DNA of 64,000 nt from Theobroma cacao. Taxonomy: Eukaryota; Streptophyta; Magnoliopsida; Malvales; Malvaceae. Of this stretch, positions 63,642-64,000 are shown in pieces. The translations under genes were made by a program, and so were the position numbers. The DNA lies in the NCBI RefSeq assembly GCF_000208745.1, contig NC_030858.1, positions 35,376,061 to 35,440,060 of the forward strand. The letters run 5' to 3'. How positions within the stretch are numbered: position 1 is the stretch's first letter; the number at the start of each line of letters is the position of its first letter. Under the pieces are notes generated by a model. The model saw nothing but the letters and a program-made list of their open reading frames with translations, searched no databases and was not told the DNA's origin.

Positions 63642-64000
63642 GCAACAACAGCTGATAACAAAAATATAGCCTTTAAAGGGCGGGGACCCCAACGACCAAA
63701 TTCAATTTTATTATACATTTACAGGAATAGTTATACCAATATGTAAAGCTCTCTTCAGAATAGAAAAATCAACATCAAGCTATTTTATGTATAACCTGAT
63801 ATGTTCAATCATGGCTTCTCAAATTTTATATACATCTTTAAAATGGTTCTAGTTTCTGTGATCAGGATCTCCTGCAATAGTTGAGCAGATTGGGATGCTG
63901 CAATCCTTTTCTTGGCACTGACGTCTTAGATGCTTGGCTGATTAGTCCTACTTGTTCAATCATGCAGGGTCCAATTAATTTTTGGTAACAGACAAAATGC
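63642..64000. other. 3' flank of the cis-prenyltransferase gene
   Basis: Probably 3' UTR for the first 100-300 bp; no further gene is visible before the window ends. Confidence 0.5.

Overview
The window is nuclear DNA of a flowering plant, most likely a eudicot (rosid-like). Genes have many short exons with GT-AG introns, spacers are AT-rich, and every confidently read gene has a clear plant homologue. Introns were placed by hand from splice sites, reading-frame phase and family conservation. Ten of the twelve protein genes contain introns, and the phases close in every complete gene.

Left part (1-17,949): a protein O-glucosyltransferase (rumi/CAP10 family, minus, cut by the left edge); an APD-type membrane RING E3 ligase (minus, 10 exons); a secretory cyclophilin CYP20-1/ROC7 type (plus, 7 exons); the clock gene ELF4 or a close ELF4-like paralogue (minus, single exon); and a DUF1771-Smr protein (minus, 11 exons).

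Middle (19,483-37,709): myo-inositol kinase MIK (minus, 2 exons); a NudC/CS-domain protein (minus, 5 exons); a CAX-type vacuolar Ca2+/H+ exchanger (plus, 11 exons); and an intronless PRISE/iridoid-synthase-like reductase (plus).

Right part (38,379-64,000): a full-size PDR-type ABC transporter close to ABCG31 (minus, 24 exons, one GC-AG intron); the UV-damage receptor DDB2 (minus, 11 exons); about 6 kb of AT-rich repeat-bearing DNA; and a plastid-type cis-prenyltransferase (plus, 3 exons).

Seven genes (cyclophilin, Smr, MIK, CS protein, PRISE-like, DDB2, cis-prenyltransferase) match, in order, the Arabidopsis run At5g58710 to At5g58770 as I remember it. ELF4, CAX and ABCG31 interrupt that run here. 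The genes do not form one pathway; the shared order is inherited synteny.

Regulation that can be read directly: a perfect ERSE (CCAAT-N9-CCACG) just upstream of the TATA box of the cyclophilin gene, and an evening element, an ACGT core and an FHY3/FAR1-type site upstream of ELF4. Mobile-element traces: two copies of one tRNA-derived SINE family (one with a 16-bp target duplication), a broken LINE fragment, and several MITE-like repeats. I saw no novel multi-gene system, CRISPR array, rRNA or intact tRNA gene. The oddest protein feature is the apparent loss of the catalytic-lysine position in the PRISE-like reductase.
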